This document shows positions 1 to 7,704 of a stretch of DNA of 23,931 bases, one piece after another (the stretch's first letter is position 1; every line of letters begins with the position of its first letter). Where the stretch lies: positions 1-23,931 of the forward strand of contig CALCDT010000306.1 in assembly GCA_937900425.1 (NCBI GenBank), in the 5' to 3' direction. Below the pieces are notes generated by a model. The model saw nothing but the letters and a program-made list of their open reading frames with translations. It did no database searches and was not told the DNA's origin. The stretch is from an uncultured Alphaproteobacteria bacterium (GTDB lineage Bacteria > Pseudomonadota > Alphaproteobacteria > Rhizobiales > Pleomorphomonadaceae). The position numbers and the translations under genes were made by a program.

Positions 1-29
1 GACAATCAAGCACAGAACCAACAGACAAT

Positions 30-112
30 CCTGAGGAGCATCGCGCAAGCGATGCATCTCGAAGGACGAGGCCGCCCCCGCCCTTCGAGGCTCGCTACGC
101 TCGCGCCTCAGG
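30..112. repeat. Paired inverted palindromic intergenic element
   Basis: Two copies of one short element face each other. The left copy runs from CCTGAGG (30-36) to CTCGAAGG (58-65) and encloses a perfect 7-bp stem, GCATCGC-GCAA-GCGATGC (38-55). The right copy is the same element inverted, from CCTTCGAG (82-89) to CCTCAGG (106-112), with a different inner stretch. The conserved ends with variable inner stems are typical of palindromic repeats scattered between genes in many alphaproteobacteria; that link is from general knowledge and was not searched. Nothing else is recognised in 1-244, and no gene is supported there. Confidence 0.6.
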
Positions 113-244
113 GTGAGGGCGGAGAGAGGTCGGTTCAAACGCACGTTGGTATGAAACGGCTGCGACGGTGCGAAGCGCTCGGACGTCGCTGGGCGTGAGC
201 GAAGGCGGATCCGCCGCGTGCCGACGGCGGTCATCCCGGCCGTG

Positions 245-814
245 TCAGCGTTCGACAATACCATCCAGGAAGACGGCCACCAGACGAGCGATGTCGGTCT
301 TTCGTGAGCCGCCTTGCTCCGTCGCGAGCGATATCGCCGTCGCGATGCAGACGATGTCGTTGAAGCCGATATCACGACGGACCTGCCCGGCCTCCTGTGC
401 GGCATGCAGGAGCCGGGACCCTTCCGCGCTGGTCGCGAGGCATCCCGGCGTTCCGATCTGCAGGACCGTGCCGAGAGAGGCCGAAAATCCCCGATAGAGA
501 TTCGTGTAGCGGACGAGGTCTTCGAGATAGGCGCGCAGGGCGCTCGCTGGATCGAGATCGGCCGCTCTTGCGCGGCTCGCCTCGGCGAAGGCCAGGAAGC
601 GCGCGCTGTAGCTGGCGGCGAGGAGATCTTCCCGCGTCGGGAAGCGGCGGTAAAGCGTGCCGATCCCGACGCCGGCGCGCCTTGCGACGTCGTCCAGCGA
701 GGCGCCGGCGCCTCGCTCCCGGAAGACGTCCTCGGCGGCGGCGAGGATCCGCTCCCGGTTCAGCTGCGCGTCGGCGCGCAAGGGGGGATCGTCGACCACG
801 AAACGCCTCGTCAT
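245..814 (-). CDS. TetR/AcrR-family transcriptional regulator
   Basis: This is a 189-residue TetR-type repressor, the usual family length. The N-terminal part (about residues 18-63) is a clear TetR DNA-binding domain: an ERILAAAEDVFRERG helix followed by the helix-turn-helix SLDDVARRAGVGIGTLYRRF (39-58). The C-terminal helices are the ligand-binding and dimerisation part and do not reveal the inducer. The reading frame stays open upstream into the neighbouring SDR gene, but the ATG at 814 is chosen because the TetR domain begins directly after it and because it leaves a divergent promoter region (815-883). It is divergent from the SDR at 884, and tandem palindromes lie in between, so it probably represses that SDR and possibly itself. 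Family assignment is firm; target and ligand are inferred. Confidence 0.92.
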   Translation of the reverse strand: MTRRFVVDDPPLRADAQLNRERILAAAEDVFRERGAGASLDDVARRAGVGIGTLYRRFPTREDLLAASYSARFLAFAEASRARAADLDPASALRAYLEDLVRYTNLYRGFSASLGTVLQIGTPGCLATSAEGSRLLHAAQEAGQVRRDIGFNDIVCIATAISLATEQGGSRKTDIARLVAVFLDGIVER

Positions 815-817
815 GAC

Positions 818-864
818 TTGCAAGCGGAGGATAGCTCCGTATAGTAAGCGGAGCAATCCTCCAC
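818..864 (+). promoter_or_regulatory. SDR promoter with two tandem TetR-type operators
   Basis: A -35 box TTGCAA (818-823) and a -10 box TATAGT (840-845), spaced 16 bp, precede the SDR start at 884. Two palindromes of the form CGGAG-N5-CTCC overlap them. Site 1 is at 825-839 (CGGAGGATAGCTCCG), exactly between -35 and -10. Site 2 is at 849-862 (CGGAGCAATCCTCC), over the expected transcription start. Their centres are about 24 bp apart. The two sites are also inverted copies of each other (GGAGGATWGCTCCG). A repressor bound here would block the SDR promoter. The sequence pattern is seen directly; binding by the adjacent TetR protein is inferred. Confidence 0.7.
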
Positions 865-883
865 TTATGCGAAGGCGAATGGC

Positions 884-1627
884 ATGACGAAGCGATTTGA
901 CGACAAGGTCGTGGTGATCACGGGCGGAACGGACGGCATCGGGCTGACGACCGCGAAGCTGTTCGCAGCCGAAGGGGCTCACGTCTACGTCACCGGACGC
1001 CGGCAGGAGCGCCTCGACGAGGCGCTGGCGGAGATCGGCGACGGCGCGGTCGGCGTTCAAGGCGACGTCAGCGATCTGGTGGCCCTCGACCGGCTCTATG
1101 CGCAGGTGAGGCGTGACCACGGCCGGGTGGATGTCGTATTCGCGAATGCCGGGGTCTCGGAATCCGCTCCGATCGGTGCCATCGACGAAGATCATGTCGA
1201 CCGCGTCTTCGGCATCAACGTGAAGGGCATGGTCTTCGCGGTGCAGAAGGCACTTCCGCTGATGTCCGCCGGCGGGGCCGTGGTGTTGACGGGATCGGGG
1301 GCGGGCAGCAAGGGATTTGCCGCCCTCTCGATCTACAGCGCGACGAAGGCGGCGATCCGCTCCTTCGCACGAACGTGGACGACCGACCTGAAAGGCCGGG
1401 GTATCCGGGTGAACGTCGTGTCACCCGGCATGGTCCTGACGCCGGCGATGCGGACCTATCTTCGCAGCAACGACGGTTCGGAAGAGTGGATGACGCAGGT
1501 CATTCCGTTCGGAAGGCTCGCCCGGACGGAAGAAGTCGCCAGGGCGGTCCTGTTTCTGGCGTCGGATGACAGCAGCTTCGTCGGCGGCGAGGAACTGCTC
1601 GTCGATGGCGGCTTCGTCGCCGTTTGA
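884..1627 (+). CDS. SDR-family NAD(P)-dependent oxidoreductase
   Basis: A 247-residue classical short-chain dehydrogenase/reductase of normal length. The cofactor motif TGGTDGIG is at 13-20, NAG at 88-90, and the catalytic Ser138, Tyr151 and Lys155 (YSATK) are all present; the C-terminus has the usual VDGG motif. The GRR at 38-40, after the second strand of the Rossmann fold, suggests NADP(H) rather than NAD(H), though this is only a rule of thumb. The substrate cannot be read from sequence. The ATG at 884 has a modest GAAGG ribosome site at 871-875. It is divergent from the TetR gene and carries palindromic operators in its promoter, so it is probably induced by a small molecule that releases that repressor. 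Confidence 0.92.
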   Translation: MTKRFDDKVVVITGGTDGIGLTTAKLFAAEGAHVYVTGRRQERLDEALAEIGDGAVGVQGDVSDLVALDRLYAQVRRDHGRVDVVFANAGVSESAPIGAIDEDHVDRVFGINVKGMVFAVQKALPLMSAGGAVVLTGSGAGSKGFAALSIYSATKAAIRSFARTWTTDLKGRGIRVNVVSPGMVLTPAMRTYLRSNDGSEEWMTQVIPFGRLARTEEVARAVLFLASDDSSFVGGEELLVDGGFVAV

Positions 1628-1803
1628 AGATCGGCACCGGAGCGCCGCACCCGGGCGCGACCTGCGCGACCGTTCGAGGTCGTTCAGGTCCGTGCCGGCC
1701 GAATCGGTGGCGATTCCCCCCGTCTCGATCAACGATCGCTTGGCGGATGCCCCTGAGTGCCGGCCGGCCCCGGACGCGATCGCCATGCTGTGGCGGCCGG
1801 TTG

Positions 1804-1823
1804 CAGCCGGTCATGACCGGCTG
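1804..1823. repeat. 20-bp perfect palindrome between convergent genes
   Basis: CAGCCGGTCATGACCGGCTG is a perfect 20-bp palindrome in the 304-bp stretch (1628-1931) between the stops of the SDR and the convergent MDR gene. In RNA from either strand it could fold into an 8-bp stem with a CATG loop. No U-run follows on either strand, so it is not a standard intrinsic terminator, but its position fits a bidirectional transcript end. Nothing else is recognised in 1628-1931. Confidence 0.45.
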
Positions 1824-1931
1824 GTCGCAGCCCTCGGCCGGGGTCGTCGTCGCCGGGCCGGCGCCTCGGGCGCAAGGTGCGAGTGCTGACCGAGAACCGG
1901 CCGGAGCGGATCGGACCGGCGACGAACCCGC

Positions 1932-2939
1932 CTACCACTCGATGCCGATCTTGCCGAAATGGCCCGACGACTGCTGGAAGCGGAAGGCGTCGGCGAGGTC
2001 GGCGAGCGGGAAGCGCCGGTCCACGACCGGACGGATTCCGGTCGCCTCGATCGCGCGCACGAAGTCCTGCTGGTGGCGCCGCGATCCGACGATCAGGCCC
2101 TGAAGCCTCGCCTGCTTGGCCATCAGCGCGGCGGTGGGAACATCGCCGGCGATGCCGGTCACGGTGCCGATCAGGGCGATGTGCCCGCCGACGCGCACCG
2201 CCGTGATCGAGTTGGCGAGGGTGCCGGCGCCGCCGAGTTCGAGTACGTGGTCGACGCCGCGGCCGCCGGTCCAGTCGGCGACGGCGCGGCCCCAGTCCGG
2301 CACTTCGCGGTAGTTGACGACGTGGGCGGCGCCGAGGTCGCGGGCGCGCTCCAGCTTCTCGCCGGACGAGGAGGTGACGATCGCCGTCGCGCCCATCGCC
2401 GTCGCGATCTGCAGGCCCCAGATCGAGACGCCGCCGGTGCCGAGCAGCAACACGGTATCTCCGGCCTTGAGACCACCGTCGCCGACCAGCGCCCGCCAGG
2501 CGGTGAGGCCGGCGGTGGTGATGGTCGCGGCCTCGACGGGATCGTAGCCGCTCGGCGCACGGGTGAAGGCGGTCGCGGGCGCGACGACGAAGCCGGTGGC
2601 GAAGCCGTCGATGCCGTCGCCGGGCGTGCGTGCGAACGTCCCGATCGTCGGCGCGCCGTCCTGCCAGTCGGGGAAGAAGCAGGAGACGACGCGGTCGCCG
2701 GCCGCGAACTCGGTCACGCCCTCGCCGACCGCCTCGACGATCCCGCCGCCGTCCGCCAGCGCGATCCGGCCGGCGGCGGCCGGCAGGCGGCCGGTCACCA
2801 CGCCGAGGTCGTGGAAGTTGAGGGAACTGCCGTGCAGCGCCACGCGGATCTCGCCCCGGCCGGGCCGGCCCGGATCCGCGCGGTCGGTGAACGCCAGGGT
2901 GTCGAGGGTCGCCGGCGAACCGACGGTCATCGCCTTCAT
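1932..2939 (-). CDS. MDR-superfamily zinc-independent dehydrogenase (quinone-oxidoreductase-like)
   Basis: A 335-residue medium-chain dehydrogenase/reductase. The N-terminal catalytic domain has the family pattern GSSLNFHDLGVVTGRLP (residues 37-53) and then ADGGGIVEAVGEGV, where zinc alcohol dehydrogenases would carry the zinc-binding Cys and Gly-His-Glu. Those ligands are absent, so this belongs with the zinc-less members. The central Rossmann fold shows GTGGVSIWGLQIATAMGA, and the C-terminus ends GHFGKIGIEW. The start at 2939 has a GAAGGA ribosome site 7 bases upstream. The frame is open further upstream, but that stretch has no family similarity. The likely role is NAD(P)H-dependent reduction or oxidation of a small carbonyl or alcohol; the substrate is unknown. 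It is convergent with the SDR at 884 and stands alone. Confidence 0.88.
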   Translation of the reverse strand: MKAMTVGSPATLDTLAFTDRADPGRPGRGEIRVALHGSSLNFHDLGVVTGRLPAAAGRIALADGGGIVEAVGEGVTEFAAGDRVVSCFFPDWQDGAPTIGTFARTPGDGIDGFATGFVVAPATAFTRAPSGYDPVEAATITTAGLTAWRALVGDGGLKAGDTVLLLGTGGVSIWGLQIATAMGATAIVTSSSGEKLERARDLGAAHVVNYREVPDWGRAVADWTGGRGVDHVLELGGAGTLANSITAVRVGGHIALIGTVTGIAGDVPTAALMAKQARLQGLIVGSRRHQQDFVRAIEATGIRPVVDRRFPLADLADAFRFQQSSGHFGKIGIEW

Positions 2940-3047
2940 GGGATGTTCCTTCGTCAAGGGGCGGGGCGCCGAGCCCCGGGGGTGCTTATGTCGCGCGCCT
3001 CGCGCCGGATTCAACCGTCCGCTTCGCGAGCCTCGTCCCCGGCGCCC

Positions 3048-3076
3048 GACGGCGGACCCGCCGGGCGTCCGCCGTC
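3048..3076. repeat. 10-bp perfect stem with 9-nt loop
   Basis: GACGGCGGAC (3048-3057) and GTCCGCCGTC (3067-3076) are exact inverted copies around a 9-nt loop. It lies upstream of the MDR gene, in the 2940-3217 stretch where I see no gene. There is no T-run on either side, so a terminator role is unproven. Confidence 0.4.
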
Positions 3077-3217
3077 CGTCAGTCCCGCCGGCCCGCCGCC
3101 CGGACGGCCGGCACCATCGCGGGGCCGTCGGTGTGCCCCTAGCCGCCAGCTGCCCGATGAAATCCGGGTTGGCGCGGATCTTCTGTCCGCAGGATTCGAG
3201 GTCCGCCCGGCCGGCTG

Positions 3218-3608
3218 AGGCGTCGCCTCGACACCCGCGACCCGCTCGCCTCGGCCAGGGACGCGACCTTGACGATGGACACCGACGTCGCGGACCCTCG
3301 CGACGCCTTCGATCCGGCCGAGCTACCGCTCGCCGCGATCGCCGCCTGCAGGATCGAGGGCATCGAGCTGGGGGCGCCGAAGACCGGATTCGCATCTGAT
3401 CGGATTCGCGCTCCGAGGCGTCGAGGTGACGCTGCACGCCGACCGGAAGGACGGCCCGCCGAAGATGGTGTCGATCGACGCCGACCCGACCGTCGATCCC
3501 GACGGAAGCGGCCAGCGTTCGGACCTGCTGCACACCAACGCCCGCAAAGAGGGCACGATCGCCGACACGGTGGCGGCGCCGCTCGAGAGCGTCATCCGAC
3601 GGCGCGGC
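3218..3608 (+). pseudogene. Frameshifted OsmC-family remnant
   Basis: Two adjacent frames together read as one OsmC-like protein. The first frame (3218 to about 3393) gives LASARDATLTMDTDV, then a degraded LPLAAIAACRIEGIELGAPK with the family cysteine, then TGFA. The second frame (about 3402 to 3608) gives FALRGVEVTLHADRKD, GPPKMVSIDADPTV and LLHTNARKEGTIADTVAAP. A 9-bp repeat CGGATTCGC occurs at 3385-3393 and again at 3401-3409. The 16-bp offset between the copies accounts exactly for the frame change: removing 16 bp rejoins TGFA to LRGVEV. No good start codon with a ribosome site is visible and the second frame has no stop at the expected C-terminus. Intact OsmC proteins reduce organic hydroperoxides with paired cysteines, whereas other members of the superfamily have no known role. 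The family call is from remembered motifs. Confidence 0.6.
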
Positions 3609-3710
3609 GTCCACTCGAGCGGGGTCGGTCGCGCTCGCGATCCCGCGGGGCAGGAGGCTGCGACGACCGTCCTCGCCAGCCATCCCGGCGTCCGGAGCAG
3701 GGCGGCGGGG

Positions 3711-4397
3711 TCATCCGGCGAGGTCGGCCAGATAGCGCCGCACCCCCTCGATCGACGCCTCCGGCAACTCTCTGCCCTGCAGCTCCGGCGGCACCTTCCA
3801 GCCCGGGTCGACACCGTCCATGTTCGGCAGTTCGTGGGCGATGCCCTTGTGGCAGTCGATGCAGGTCGCCGCGCCGGCGAGGAGGTAGCGGCGGTGGATC
3901 TCGGCGGCCCGTCCGGTCTGGCGGGTGAAGTCCATCGCCACCGCCGAATGGCAGTTGCGGCATTCGAGACTGTCGTTGGCTTTGAGGCGGGCCCACTCGT
4001 GCTCGGCGAGTTCGCGGCGCATGTCGAGGAACTTGCGGCGGGTGTCGATCGTGCCGAAGATGTGGCCCCAGACTTCCTTGGAGGCCTGCATCTTGCGCGC
4101 GATCTTGTCGGTCCAGTCGTGGGGGACGTGGCAGTCCGGGCAGGTCGCCCGCACGCCCGAGCGGTTGGAGAAATGGACGGTGCGCGTCATCTCCTCGTAG
4201 ACGTTCGCCTTCATTTCGTGGCAGCCGACACAGAAGGCCTCCGTATTCGTGGCCTCGAGCGCCGTGTTGAAGGCGCCCCAGAACAACACCCCGCCGAGGA
4301 AGCCGCCGAGGGTGAGGAAGCCGAGGCCGAAATGGACGCTCGGCCGCGCCATGATCGACCAGGCCCAGGCGGCCGCCGCCCCGATGCGCCGCCGCAT
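3711..4397 (-). CDS. napC: NapC tetrahaem c-type cytochrome, quinol dehydrogenase
   Basis: A 228-residue NapC/NirT-family protein that oxidises membrane quinol and passes electrons to the periplasmic NapAB complex. One N-terminal membrane anchor (about 24-46) is followed by four haem-binding CxxCH motifs at 56-60 (CVGCH), 86-90 (CPDCH), 146-150 (CRNCH) and 179-183 (CIDCH), the full NapC set. Length and haem spacing are normal. The ATG at 4397 lies one base beyond the napB stop, so it is translationally linked to napB as the last gene of the operon. No napG or napH is present, so NapC should be the quinol entry point. Downstream (3609-3710) there is only remnant sequence and no clear terminator. 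Confidence 0.96.
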   Translation of the reverse strand: MRRRIGAAAAWAWSIMARPSVHFGLGFLTLGGFLGGVLFWGAFNTALEATNTEAFCVGCHEMKANVYEEMTRTVHFSNRSGVRATCPDCHVPHDWTDKIARKMQASKEVWGHIFGTIDTRRKFLDMRRELAEHEWARLKANDSLECRNCHSAVAMDFTRQTGRAAEIHRRYLLAGAATCIDCHKGIAHELPNMDGVDPGWKVPPELQGRELPEASIEGVRRYLADLAG

Positions 4398-4398
4398 C

Positions 4399-4869
4399 TC
4401 ACTCGCTCCCGGCCGGGCGGGCGCCCAGCTCGCTCATGTCGCGGAAGGTGTTCGGCACCAGCGGCGCGACGTCGGCCTGCGGCACGTGGCAGGCGGTGCA
4501 GGGGTAGCGTCGCGGCGAGACGTCGGCGAGCATCTGCCCGTCGCGGTTCATGTAGTGGGTGATGCTGATCATCGGCGCCCCCGACCCCTCGGTGAACTCG
4601 CGCCGGTGGCAGGAGAGGCAGCGGTTGGTGTTGACCGAGAGCTGGTAGCCCTCGATCGAATGGGGGATCACCGGCGGCTGCTCGGGATAGGCCCGCATCC
4701 GGCGGACGTCGTCCCTCACCCATTTCGGCACGGGCGGGGCGGGGACGTCGGCCATCGGCGGCGTCTGGCCGGTGAGGCGGGGAGCGTCCTGGCCGAGGGC
4801 CGGGGCGGCGAGGACGGCCGCGACAAGGACGGTCGCGGCGCAGAAGAGGGGGAGGAGCGGGCGGACCAT
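4399..4869 (-). CDS. napB: NapB dihaem cytochrome c subunit of periplasmic nitrate reductase
   Basis: A 156-residue NapB, the electron-transfer partner that carries electrons from NapC to NapA in the periplasm. A signal peptide (about 1-26, ending ALG before QD) is followed by the conserved MRAYPEQPPVIPHSIEGYQL segment and two haem sites, CLSCH (84-88) and CTACH (124-128). His70 and His105 are candidate distal haem ligands by position. The ATG at 4869 shares one base with the napA stop (TGATG), which is typical translational coupling. A longer frame starting at 4896 would lie inside napA and put a charged stretch in front of the signal peptide, so it is rejected. Confidence 0.96.
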   Translation of the reverse strand: MVRPLLPLFCAATVLVAAVLAAPALGQDAPRLTGQTPPMADVPAPPVPKWVRDDVRRMRAYPEQPPVIPHSIEGYQLSVNTNRCLSCHRREFTEGSGAPMISITHYMNRDGQMLADVSPRRYPCTACHVPQADVAPLVPNTFRDMSELGARPAGSE

Positions 4870-7370
4870 CAGACGGCCTCGATCCTGACGGCGCATTTCT
4901 TGAAGTCCGTCTGTTTGGAGATCGGGTCGGTGGCGTCGAGCGTCACCTTGTTGATCAGCTGGCTGGCGTCGAACCAGGGAACGAAGACGACGCCGCGGGG
5001 CATGCGGTTGCGCCCGCGGGTCTCGAGGCGGGTGCGGATCTCGCCGCGCCGCGAGATCACCCGCACCTCGGCGCCCTGGTTGAGGCCGCGCCGGCGGGCG
5101 TCGTCGGCGTTCATGAAGACCTGGGCGCCCGGGAAGGCACGGTAGAGTTCCGGCACCCGCATCGTCATCGAGCCGGAATGCCAGTGTTCGAGCACGCGCC
5201 CGGTCACCAGCCAGAAGTCGAACTCCTCGTCCGGGCTCTCGGCCGGCGGCTCATAGGGCACCGCGAGGATCACCGCCCGCCCGTCCGGCCGGCCGTAGAA
5301 CCGGACGCCCTCGCCCGGCTTGACGTAGGGATCGAAGCCCTCGCGGTAGCGCCAGAGCGTCTCCTTGCCGTCGACCACCGGCCAGCGCAGGCCGCGGACC
5401 TCGTGGTAGCGGTCGTAGTCGGCGAGGTCGTGTCCGTGGCCGCGGCCGAAGGCGGCGTATTCCTCGAACAGGCCCTTCTGGACGTAGAAGCCGAAGTGCC
5501 GCGATTCCTGGTTGGCGTAGTCGGGGTCGAGGTCGGAGAGCGGGAAGCGGTCGACCGTGCCGTTGGCGAACAGCACGTCGAACAGCGTGCGGCCTCGGTG
5601 ATCGGGCGACCTGGCGAGGATCTCCTCCGGCCAGACCTCGTCGGTGGTGAAGCGCCTCGAGAATTCCATCATCTGCCAGAGGTCGGAGCGCGCCTCGCCT
5701 CCGGCGTCGACCAGCTGATGCCAGACGTGGGTGCGCCGCTCTGCGTTGCCGTAGGCGCCTTCCTTCTCGACCCACATCGCCGCGGGCAGGATCAGGTCGG
5801 CGGCGAGGGCGGTCACGGTGGGATAGGCGTCGGAGACGACGATGAAATTGTCGGGGTTGCGGTAGCCCGCCCAGGTTTCGTGGTCGCTGTTCGGGGCGGC
5901 CTGGAGGTTGTTGTTGACCTGGATCCAGTACCAGTTGAGCTTGCCGTCCTTCAGCATGCGGTCCTGCTCGACGGCGTGGTAGCCCGGCTTGTCGGGCAGG
6001 AGACCGTGGGGAAGCTTCCAGATCTCCTCGGCGTGCTCGCGATGCTCGGGGTTGGTGACGACCAAATCGGCCGGCAGGCGGTGGGCGAAGGTGCCGACCT
6101 CGCGGGCGGTGCCGCAGGCCGACGGCTGGCCGGTGAGCGAGAACGGGCTGTTGCCGGGCTCGGCGATCTTTCCGGTCAGCAGATGGAGGTTGTAGAGCAT
6201 GTGGTTGGCCCAGACGCCGCGGACGTGCTGGTTGAACCCCATGGTCCAGAGGCTCATCACCTTCTTCGACGGATCGGCGTAGAGCTCGGCGAGTTCCTCG
6301 AGGAAGTCCGGCTCGACGCCCGAAAGCTGCGAGACCTTCTCCAGCGTGTAGTCCGAGACCAGCGTCTTGAAGGCCTCGAAATCGGCCGGCTCCATCCTGG
6401 CCGCGTCCGCCGCACCGCTCGCCCGGACCTCCAGTTCGTGCTCGGGCCGGAGGCCGTAGCCGATGTCCACGGCACCCTTCATGAAAACCGCGTGCTTCGA
6501 CACGAAGTCCTCGTCGACGCGGCCCGTGCGGATGATGTGGTTGGCGACGTAGTTGAGGATCGCGAGGTCGGTGCCGGGCTTGAAGACGATCGGAACGTCG
6601 GCGAGGTCCATGCTGCGATGGGTGAAGGTCGAGAGCACCGCGACCCGGACGTGCTCGTGGCCGAGGCGGCGGTCGGCGAGGCGGGTCCAGAGGATCGGAT
6701 GCATCTCCGCCATGTTGGAGCCCCACAGCACGAAGGCGTCGGCGTGCTCGAAATCGTCGTAGCAGCCCATGGGCTCGTCCATGCCGAAGGTTCGCATGAA
6801 GGCGAACGCGGCGGAGGCCATGCAGTGGCGGGCGTTGGGGTCGAGGTTGTTGGAGCGAAAGCCCGCCCGCATCAGCTTGGTGGCGGCATAGCCCTCGAAG
6901 ATGGTCCACTGGCCGGAGCCGAACATGCCGAGGGCGGTCGGACCCTTTTCCTCGAGGACGGCCTTCGCCTTCTCGGCCATCAGATCGAAGGCCTCGTCCC
7001 AGGAGACGGGCTCGAAGTCGCCGTCCTTGTCGAAGACGCCGCCGCGCTTTCGCATCAGCGGCGTCGTCAGGCGGTCGGCGCCATACATGATCTTCGACAG
7101 GAAGTAGCCCTTGACGCAGTTGAGGCCGCGGTTGACCTCGGCCTGCATGTCGCCGTGGGTGGCGACGACCCGGCCCTCGCGCACGCCGACCATCACGCCG
7201 CAGCCGGTGCCGCAGAAGCGGCAGGGTGCCTTCGACCAGGTGATGTCGAGGGTGCCGACGCCGCCCGGCACGGGCTGGGCCTGCGCCGGCAGCGCGATGC
7301 CCGCGGCGGCGGCCGCGATCCCGGCGGCCTGCGCCTTCAGGATGGCGCGTCGTGTGATGTCGATGGTCAT
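4869..7370 (-). CDS. napA: NapA periplasmic nitrate reductase catalytic subunit (Mo-bis-MGD)
   Basis: An 833-residue molybdoenzyme reducing nitrate to nitrite in the periplasm, normal NapA length. A twin-arginine signal (TRRAILKAQAAG, 6-17, cleavage probably after AQA at 31) marks export as a folded protein. One [4Fe-4S] cluster is bound by Cys50, Cys53, Cys57 and Cys85 (CRFCGTGCG and CVKG). The molybdenum ligand is Cys183 in NARHCMASAA, as expected for NapA rather than the Asp of NarG or the Sec/Cys context of formate dehydrogenases. The C-terminus (about 705 onward) is the molybdopterin-dinucleotide-binding domain. The ATG at 7370 has a GGGAGG ribosome site about 8 bases upstream. NapD and NapF upstream are its maturation factors. 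No truncation is seen. Confidence 0.97.
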   Translation of the reverse strand: MTIDITRRAILKAQAAGIAAAAAGIALPAQAQPVPGGVGTLDITWSKAPCRFCGTGCGVMVGVREGRVVATHGDMQAEVNRGLNCVKGYFLSKIMYGADRLTTPLMRKRGGVFDKDGDFEPVSWDEAFDLMAEKAKAVLEEKGPTALGMFGSGQWTIFEGYAATKLMRAGFRSNNLDPNARHCMASAAFAFMRTFGMDEPMGCYDDFEHADAFVLWGSNMAEMHPILWTRLADRRLGHEHVRVAVLSTFTHRSMDLADVPIVFKPGTDLAILNYVANHIIRTGRVDEDFVSKHAVFMKGAVDIGYGLRPEHELEVRASGAADAARMEPADFEAFKTLVSDYTLEKVSQLSGVEPDFLEELAELYADPSKKVMSLWTMGFNQHVRGVWANHMLYNLHLLTGKIAEPGNSPFSLTGQPSACGTAREVGTFAHRLPADLVVTNPEHREHAEEIWKLPHGLLPDKPGYHAVEQDRMLKDGKLNWYWIQVNNNLQAAPNSDHETWAGYRNPDNFIVVSDAYPTVTALAADLILPAAMWVEKEGAYGNAERRTHVWHQLVDAGGEARSDLWQMMEFSRRFTTDEVWPEEILARSPDHRGRTLFDVLFANGTVDRFPLSDLDPDYANQESRHFGFYVQKGLFEEYAAFGRGHGHDLADYDRYHEVRGLRWPVVDGKETLWRYREGFDPYVKPGEGVRFYGRPDGRAVILAVPYEPPAESPDEEFDFWLVTGRVLEHWHSGSMTMRVPELYRAFPGAQVFMNADDARRRGLNQGAEVRVISRRGEIRTRLETRGRNRMPRGVVFVPWFDASQLINKVTLDATDPISKQTDFKKCAVRIEAV

Positions 7371-7440
7371 GGCCGGACCTCCCGTCCTGCGCGGCGTGTC
7401 GTTCGCCGTCTCGTTCGGCGCGTCATGCGCCGTCCTGGTC

Positions 7441-7704
7441 TCACCCGGGGTCTTCCCCGTCGCTCTCCGCGTGTTCGAACACCATGTTGGCGCCGACGAC
7501 GCCGTCCATCAGCGCGATCGTCGTCAGGCGGGCGCCGACCTCGCCGCGGCTGGCGCCCTCGAGCACCACCACGATCTTGTTGCCGGCCGATGCGGCCACC
7601 TCGGTCAGCGGCAGGCCGGCGAGGGCGCGCGCGACGGCCTCGGCTTCGCCCGGGCGCACCAGCACGACGGCGCTGGAGACGATGTGGAGCCGGTCTTCAG
7701 ACAT
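7441..7704 (-). CDS. napD: NapD, NapA twin-arginine signal chaperone
   Basis: An 87-residue NapD. The family protein binds the twin-arginine signal of NapA and holds it back from export until the molybdenum cofactor is inserted. It shows the expected ferredoxin-like small fold pattern: LHIVSSAVVLVRPGEAEAVA at the start, NKIVVVLEG in the middle and TTIALMDGVVGANMVFEH near the end. It overlaps the end of napF by 8 bases and lies 70 bp before napA. That 70-bp gap (7371-7440) holds the napA ribosome site and nothing else recognised. Confidence 0.94.
   Translation of the reverse strand: MSEDRLHIVSSAVVLVRPGEAEAVARALAGLPLTEVAASAGNKIVVVLEGASRGEVGARLTTIALMDGVVGANMVFEHAESDGEDPG

Noticed and set aside
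2940..3683. Long upstream extension of the MDR dehydrogenase frame (to 583 codons in all)
   Set aside because: The added part is Arg/Pro-rich with no domain similarity, and the MDR domain starts cleanly at the ATG at 2939 with a good ribosome site. Absence of stops is expected at this G+C content.
4869..7370. Possibility that the molybdoenzyme is an arsenate reductase or arsenite oxidase because it lies beside ars genes
   Set aside because: The Mo-ligand context (NARHCMASA), the single N-terminal [4Fe-4S] motif and the napEFD-BC neighbours all identify NapA.
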